From Phallusia mammillata (Eukaryota > Chordata > Ascidiacea > Phlebobranchia > Ascidiidae): a DNA stretch of 64,000 nucleotides. Where the stretch lies: NCBI GenBank assembly GCA_003260075.1, contig QLIY01000087.1, positions 62,001 to 126,000 on the forward strand. The letters run 5' to 3'. Position numbers and translations under genes: made by a program. Positions 62,101 through 64,000 of the stretch are shown here, in pieces. The notes below the pieces were generated by a model, which saw only the letters and a program-made list of their open reading frames with translations, was not told where the DNA came from and searched no databases. Each line of letters starts with the position of its first letter. Position 1 is the first letter of the stretch.

Positions 62101-64000
62101 CTAAAGGTATTACAGTCCACTGGCTATATTTTTTGTAGGGACTGGTTTATACTTTGGGCTTTAATACCTATCTTGCGGTTGTAATGCAACAGCGTGAACC
62201 AGCGATTTGGAATAAATTCAATATTTTAACATGTGTTTTACATAGACTAAGATTTGTCTTTCAACATCCCTTTAGGTGACCTTTTCCCTTTGTTGAATGT
62301 TCCACGTAAACGCGACATGGACTTTGAAAAATCAATCAAAGAAACGATGGTGCAAATGAAGCTGCAACCCGAAGACAACTTCATTCTGAAGGTAAACAAT
62401 GTTTGAAGATCACATAGGAAACCCATAGGTGTATTTGCCACCAAAGCAAAATTATTGTTACCCCTTTCCTGAAGGAGTACATATTGTTTTTTGTCCGTAT
62501 TTTCTTCTGCTTGACACTGGTTTGTTCCAAACGTTTGGTCTAGAAAGAAGGCTTCAAACTTTTTGAAATAACGTAAGTTGATCTAAAATGCGGGATCTAT
62601 ATCACCGTATCGATTTAGTGTAATAAACACTTCAAGCTTCAGCAAAACTGTATTATCTTTCATGCCATTTTCCACCTATAGAACTACACAAAGAAACATG
62701 TTTTATAGTTTGCATTTAGGTAGCTTCTTCACGGCCGTATCGGCTGGTCCCAGCAACATTGTTTGTTCACTCCCATTGCGCCAAACTCACTCTCGGGTGA
62801 TCTCACCTTACATATAACGCTGTATAATACGGTGTAGCTGCAGCTAAATGGCCTCACATCATCTCAACTCAATTTCTCTCAACGCAGGTAGTACAGCTCG
62901 AAGAACTCCTCGCCGTCCGTCACTCTGTGTTCGTGATTGGAAATGCCGGTGCTGGAAAATCCAAAATTCTTCGGACTTTACACGAAACCCACAGAGCTGC
63001 AGGGAAACGTCCAGTATGGAATGATCTCAACCCTAAAGCGCTCACCACTGACGAGTTGTTTGGGTTTATTCATCCTGCCACTAGAGAATGGAAAGACGGT
63101 AAGATTACAGCTGACATTCGGTGACGATTAGGGCTTAGATCAGTGGTTCCTAAAAAGGTACAAAAAAAACCTCAAATACTTTTGGCAACTATATAATACG
63201 ACCCAGAGCAGGACAAGGCATTCACTGGATCTCAAAAAAAGAACTTGTTAAAGTGGACCACAAACTCCGGTTAATCGCATAATCTGTTAAATTGCATAGA
63301 GATCCTAAATCCCAAATCCCCGCCTTACATTCGTCAAAGAAATCGTCCGGTTATTCGCATAAAAAAAACTAATTCATTATGCAAATAAATAGATTCGTCA
63401 GTATTGTCAAGAATGTTTGGGTAAAACTATTTAAGACAATCCAATTTGACCACACCGAGCCCTATACCTTTACTTTTTTCTATACATTTACCCAAATGAA
63501 AATTAATTAACAATTTTGGACAAAAACATTCAAAATGTTAGTTTTACTGATTCATTGCGTCCCTGTTCATTCAAATCACAGGTCTATTTTCGAGCACGAT
63601 GAGAGATCAGTCCAACATCACACACGACGGACCAAAGTGGATTGTATTGGATGGAGATATTGACCCGATGTGGATTGAATCTCTTAACACTGTGATGGAT
63701 GACAACAAGGTAAATACCACTGGCTTTGGAACTTTTGCTCATAAATATGTTCAAATGCTTGCCGTTTATCAGAATGTTTTCTTTTGTTAAATACGCGGCT
63801 ACAGGGGGGGGGGATGACTGACTTTTGAATTTTTTCTAAAAAATATGTTCAATTGCTTGCCGTTTATCAGAATGTTTTCTTTTGTTAAATACGCGGCTAC
63901 ATTTAATCACATCGTTGGTATTTTTTTTCTCAACTTGAAACTAAAACCTTATTATTATATTAAACACATTTTGGTTTTATGTTGTAAGTTCGCTTAATTT
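33851..64000 (+). CDS. DNAH9/11/17-like: Axonemal outer-arm dynein heavy chain, N-terminal half (partial, runs off the window)
   Basis: At least 45 exons from the ATG at 33851 to 63709 join in phase to about 2,245 codons; family members have about 4,450, so the gene continues to the right. The product is a ciliary motor ATPase that drives sliding of doublet microtubules. The order is N-terminal tail (33851-51073), linker (52038-58387), AAA1 with a P-loop GPAGTGKT (60036-60059), and AAA2 with GNAGAGKS (62939-62962) and a Walker B-like WIVLDGDID in the last exon (63582-63709). The AAA1 region reads [20 protein letters not shown] and the AAA2 part [16 protein letters not shown], both characteristic of the DNAH9/11/17 beta-type group. 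AAA3-6, stalk and C-terminal domain lie outside. Splice sites are GT-AG except a GC donor at 42195. Exon 2 has an unresolved 5' end at a 91-C run; exons 3, 30, 35, 36 and 39 are partly duplicated by 10-nt homopolymer joins. Confidence 0.96.
34249..34339. repeat. Run of 91 C at the 5' edge of dynein exon 2
   Basis: The run is flanked by TTAAAAG on both sides. Exon 1 ends in phase 0 and exon 2 is coding from about 34341 (KVRLDKWKK), but no acceptor AG fits directly in that frame, and the upstream AG at 34231-34232 leads to an immediate in-frame stop (TAA). The run therefore appears to stand in for the missing acceptor and the first codons of exon 2. Confidence 0.75.
35140..36180. repeat. Nested direct duplications around three 10-C runs (dynein intron 3)
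   Basis: Runs at 35375-35384, 35588-35597 and 35875-35884. The last 17 bases of exon 3 plus the following intron (35140 on) recur from 35385. The block starting near 35607 recurs from about 35948 to 36180. The 35385 copy is not a separate exon. A hAT-like end (TTGAGAACCACTG) occurs near 35911. Confidence 0.82.
37893..38140. mobile_element. Long-arm foldback transposon, 248 bp
   Basis: The left arm CGGTAGATACTTT plus GCACTGGAGTCCGGTTCAC, then TTGAGGTCAA, is mirrored exactly by the right arm ending at 38140; the left arm has a 17-bp insertion. Flanking TTTTAGG at 37886-37892 and 38141-38147 is a perfect 7-bp target duplication. It lies in dynein intron 6 and has no coding capacity. Confidence 0.85.
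38761..39047. repeat. Perfect 47-bp inverted repeat flanking an n and a 10-C run
   Basis: 38761-38807 and 39001-39047 are exact reverse complements. Between them are an n (about 38884) and ten C (38991-39000). The piece 38885-38957 is also a direct copy of 39967-40039. The arrangement looks like a mis-joined contig end in dynein intron 7. Confidence 0.8.
39081..39146 (+). repeat. tRNA-like head of a SINE
   Basis: GCCTGTG pairs with CGCAGGC as a 7-bp acceptor stem (one G-U). TAGCTCAGTTGGGAG is a pol III A box and GGTTCGAATCC a B box, correctly spaced. The anticodon arm does not fold well, so a functional tRNA is unlikely. The sequence continues about 100 bp to near 39245 as a probable SINE body. 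In dynein intron 7. Confidence 0.65.
40002..40185. mobile_element. pogo/Tigger-like MITE, 184 bp
   Basis: Inverted ends CAGTAAACCTCGGTTAA and the complement CATTAAACTTCGGTTAA, with TA duplications at 40000-40001 and 40186-40187, as expected for Tc1/mariner-pogo elements. The interior has GGATTA/CCGGAT inverted motifs and no ORF. It lies 14 bp before the acceptor AG of dynein exon 9. Confidence 0.85.
42195..42196 (+). other. Non-canonical GC splice donor after dynein exon 14
   Basis: Exon 14 ends CCAAAG followed by GCAAGT, which is the classic GC-AG donor context. The next acceptor (TTTTAG before 42692) restores the frame and gives conserved dynein sequence. No GT nearby keeps the frame. Confidence 0.8.
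43735..43890. repeat. Copy of the GCCGAAACGTTTGAACAATA dispersed repeat
   Basis: It shares TTCGCACCT, GGATATAAACGGGTGTATC, GCATTTGCCGAAACGTTTGA and TTTACGTCTATTTGGGACG with the copy near 26112-26370. It lies in dynein intron 17, with no coding capacity. Confidence 0.7.
44204..44743. mobile_element. Non-autonomous hAT element, 540 bp
   Basis: Ends CAGGGGCGGGCAAC and GTTGCCCGCCCCTG are perfect 14-bp inverted repeats. A perfect 8-bp target duplication CTATAAGG lies at 44196-44203 and 44744-44751. The subterminal GGCCCGCG/GCCCGCC motifs occur in several copies near both ends, typical of transposase binding sites. It lies in dynein intron 18 and has no transposase ORF. Confidence 0.93.
45259..45536. 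mobile_element. Non-autonomous hAT element, 278 bp
   Basis: Ends CAGTGGTTCTCAACC and GGTTGCGAACCACTG (one mismatch); subterminal GTGGGCCA occurs at both ends. Perfect 8-bp target duplication ATTTAGTT at 45251-45258 and 45537-45544. In dynein intron 18, ending about 65 bp before the exon 19 start. Confidence 0.93.
45601..51073 (+). CDS. Dynein heavy chain exons 19-29: tail, second part
   Basis: Exons: 45601-45736, 46319-46461, 46820-46980, 47447-47648, 47716-47831, 48343-48469, 48927-49058, 49356-49471, 49777-49876, 49945-50025 and 50938-51073, all in phase. This is the distal tail leading to N-terminal region 2. Conserved stretches include [41 protein letters not shown] and [12 protein letters not shown], which are highly similar to DNAH9/17. 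Exon 19 follows a weak acceptor (CCTTTGAAG). No breaks in frame were seen. hAT-type elements occupy introns 18, 19 and 28. Confidence 0.94.
45925..46115. mobile_element. Non-autonomous hAT element, 191 bp
   Basis: It begins CAGGGGAACTTTTTT and ends TTTGAGAATCACTG. Flanks GTCTTGAG (45917-45924) and GTCTTGAT (46116-46123) match 7 of 8. Two copies of GGAGCCGCAAAA occur inside. Same family as 24424-24625, inverted. In dynein intron 19. Confidence 0.8.
50111..50603. mobile_element. Possible degenerate hAT-type element
   Basis: A left end like TGGTTCTCAACC and a right end GGTTGAAAATCACTG are inverted, but the flanking 8-mers match at only 5 of 8 positions. The interior has repeated GCCCGAACCCGGCCCG motifs. 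In dynein intron 28. Confidence 0.45.
51279..51485. repeat. Direct duplication of about 97 bp around a 10-G run
   Basis: 51279-51375 and about 51387-51483 match with small indels; ten G at 51376-51385. This is the first junction made of G rather than C on this strand. Confidence 0.88.
51794..52156. repeat. Duplication of the start of dynein exon 30 around a 10-G run
   Basis: 51794-51969 and 51981-52156 (176 bp each) match with about four substitutions; the separator includes ten G at 51970-51979. Each copy contains the same acceptor and the first 119 bases of exon 30 (51851-51969 and 52038-52156). Only the second continues into the complete exon ending at 52249, so the first is taken as an allele remnant. 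Confidence 0.88.
52038..58387 (+). CDS. Dynein heavy chain exons 30-37: linker region
   Basis: Exons: 52038-52249, 53682-53852, 54345-54506, 55092-55246, 55314-55440, 55956-56105, 57429-57593 and 58260-58387. The linker swings across the AAA ring to produce the power stroke. Recognisable pieces are [35 protein letters not shown]-like [17 protein letters not shown] and [20 protein letters not shown]. Part of exon 30 and parts of exons 35 and 36 occur twice because of 10-G joins; I used the copies that carry complete splice sites. Phases agree throughout. Confidence 0.93.
53140..53670. repeat. Direct duplication of about 260 bp around a G run
   Basis: About 53140-53399 recurs at 53410-53670 with substitutions; the run 53400-53411 has 12 G, of which two fit the repeated GGTGGTTTTACC sequence. 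The second copy runs up to the exon 31 acceptor. Confidence 0.87.
53829..53882 (+). repeat. 27-bp tandem duplication across the exon 31 donor
   Basis: The last 24 bases of exon 31 plus the intron GTA are repeated immediately in the intron, but with CTA in place of GTA. The first copy keeps the usable donor CAG|GTAATT; the second has lost it. Conserved dynein sequence resumes at exon 32 (VQLQNM), so the second copy is intronic. Confidence 0.85.
54651..54817. mobile_element. Foldback copy of the GCCGAAACGTTTGAACAATA family
   Basis: The left arm CGGCTCAAATAAACGTAAAA and the right arm TCTACTTGGGCCG are inverted with several mismatches, with GCGACATGCTTTATTGT mirrored by ACAATAAAGCATGTCGC. In dynein intron 32. 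Confidence 0.75.
54901..55031. mobile_element. Foldback MITE, 131 bp, near-perfect 40-bp arms
   Basis: GGTGAAAATAACGGCC ... GCGACATG (54901-54940) is mirrored by CATGTCGC ... GGCCGTTATTTTCACC (54992-55031) with about two mismatches. Same family as the preceding element; lies 60 bp before dynein exon 33. Confidence 0.82.
55494..55870. repeat. Degenerate tandem repeat of about 50-55 bp units
   Basis: The motif TTATGTTGTGCAAAATGCAAATTTAAA recurs here in diverged form about seven times in dynein intron 34. There is no homopolymer join, so it is probably a real local repeat. Confidence 0.65.
55988..57492. repeat. 700-800 bp duplication holding parts of dynein exons 35 and 36
   Basis: 55988-56688 (end of exon 35, intron, start of exon 36) recurs at 56699-57492, separated by ten G (56689-56698). 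The exon pieces differ by only a few bases (for example AAAATTGCC versus AAAGTTGCC) while the intron copies differ by many substitutions and indels. Complete exon 35 is the first copy and complete exon 36 the second. Confidence 0.9.
58580..58695. repeat. Partial copy of the GCCGAAACGTTTGAACAATA dispersed repeat
   Basis: TATAAACGGGTGTAACAG, GATGATGGCATGAGCATTTG and GCCGAAACGTTTGAA match the family; the copy ends abruptly at 58695. In dynein intron 37. Confidence 0.7.
58812..62391 (+). CDS. Dynein heavy chain exons 38-43: AAA1, the main ATPase module
   Basis: Exons: 58812-59045, 59981-60395 (as written), 61136-61293, 61413-61551, 61831-62002 and 62276-62391. AAA1 hydrolyses ATP to drive the motor. 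Exon 39 holds the Walker [13 protein letters not shown] (from 60036) and the Walker B-type GCFDEFN; exon 40 has [20 protein letters not shown], which includes sensor I; exon 41 has MVVP and ARKFITLY; exon 42 [13 protein letters not shown]. As written, exon 39 repeats 143 bases across ten G and stays in frame, which would insert 51 residues into AAA1. Such an insert would disrupt the fold and is not credible; the true exon should be about 262 bases. Confidence 0.94.
59423..59850. repeat. Duplication of about 210 bp at an n, with a pogo-like palindrome
   Basis: The block starting CTACCAACACAG and ending CACAATTGCAG occurs at about 59419-59632 and again from 59634, split by a single n. Inside each copy, ATCCGGTTAATCGCATAA is mirrored by TATGCGATTAACTGGAT, a MITE-like inverted repeat also seen near 51510-51620 and 63265-63370. 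Confidence 0.82.
60094..60389. repeat. In-frame 143-bp duplication inside dynein exon 39
   Basis: 60094-60236 and 60247-60389 encode the same residues. Four of the five substitutions I can list are clearly silent third-position changes (CAG/CAA, TTA/TTG, ACC/ACT, TGT/TGC). Ten G (60237-60246) separate them. Pairs of alleles show exactly this pattern. Confidence 0.9.
60495..60860. repeat. Direct duplication around a 10-G run (dynein intron 39)
   Basis: The block starting CCAAAAAGTTGTATGGATG occurs at 60495 and 60714, each about 150-200 bp; ten G at 60703-60712. Confidence 0.87.
62888..63709 (+). CDS. Dynein heavy chain exons 44-45: start of AAA2
   Basis: Exons 62888-63098 and 63582-63709, in phase with exon 43. 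Exon 44 has the AAA2 P-loop GNAGAGKS and [15 protein letters not shown]; exon 45 has [20 protein letters not shown] and ends at DDNK before GTAAAT. AAA2 in dyneins binds nucleotide with a mainly structural role. The coding sequence continues beyond the window. Confidence 0.94.
63736..63901. repeat. Direct duplication around a 10-G run (dynein intron 45)
   Basis: The block ATATGTTCAAATGCTTGCC to ACGCGGCTACA recurs after ten G (63804-63813), with one small indel. Confidence 0.88.

Overview
This is eukaryotic, metazoan nuclear DNA. It is AT-rich, the genes are split by many short introns with GT...AG borders, and the proteins are animal signalling and ciliary proteins. The compact introns, the many small DNA transposons and the very high apparent heterozygosity (duplicated stretches differing by a few percent, mostly silent in exons) fit a tunicate such as a Ciona-type ascidian. 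That species guess is inference. No CRISPR array, operon or complete canonical tRNA/rRNA gene is visible.

Four genes are supported. (1) 5192-13666 (+): a receptor-activated BMP Smad (Smad1/5/8 type), nine exons, MH1 and MH2 complete, ending in the SSVS phospho-tail. (2) 17332-19461 (+): mitochondrial methionyl-tRNA synthetase (MARS2), three exons, preceded by a second copy of its first exon (16119-17121). (3) 22437-28086 (-): a PP2C/PPM-family Ser/Thr phosphatase with six exons, all catalytic motifs, and an open 148-codon stretch upstream of the expected MGQ start. (4) 33851 to the window end (+): the first half (about 2,245 codons, 45 exons) of an axonemal outer-arm dynein heavy chain of the DNAH9/11/17 type, running from the N-terminal tail through the linker and AAA1 into AAA2. 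The genes are unrelated in function: signalling, mitochondrial translation, dephosphorylation and ciliary motility. The phosphatase and dynein genes are divergent, with about 5.8 kb between their starts.

Introns and intergenic DNA hold many small non-autonomous transposons: hAT-type elements with 8-bp target duplications, pogo/Tigger-like elements with TA duplications, foldback elements and a tRNA-like SINE head.

The strongest unexplained pattern is not biological. Across the window, near-identical direct copies of 85 to 1000 bp are separated by a homopolymer that is almost always exactly 10 nt long. It is C in every case up to 39.0 kb and G in every case from 51.4 kb. Two longer runs (51 and 91 C) sit between short direct repeats. 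The best reading is fixed-length gap placeholders joining uncollapsed alleles, with an orientation flip between 39 and 51 kb. These junctions duplicate or break exons in three of the four genes and should be allowed for in any gene model. I found no convincing new biological system.
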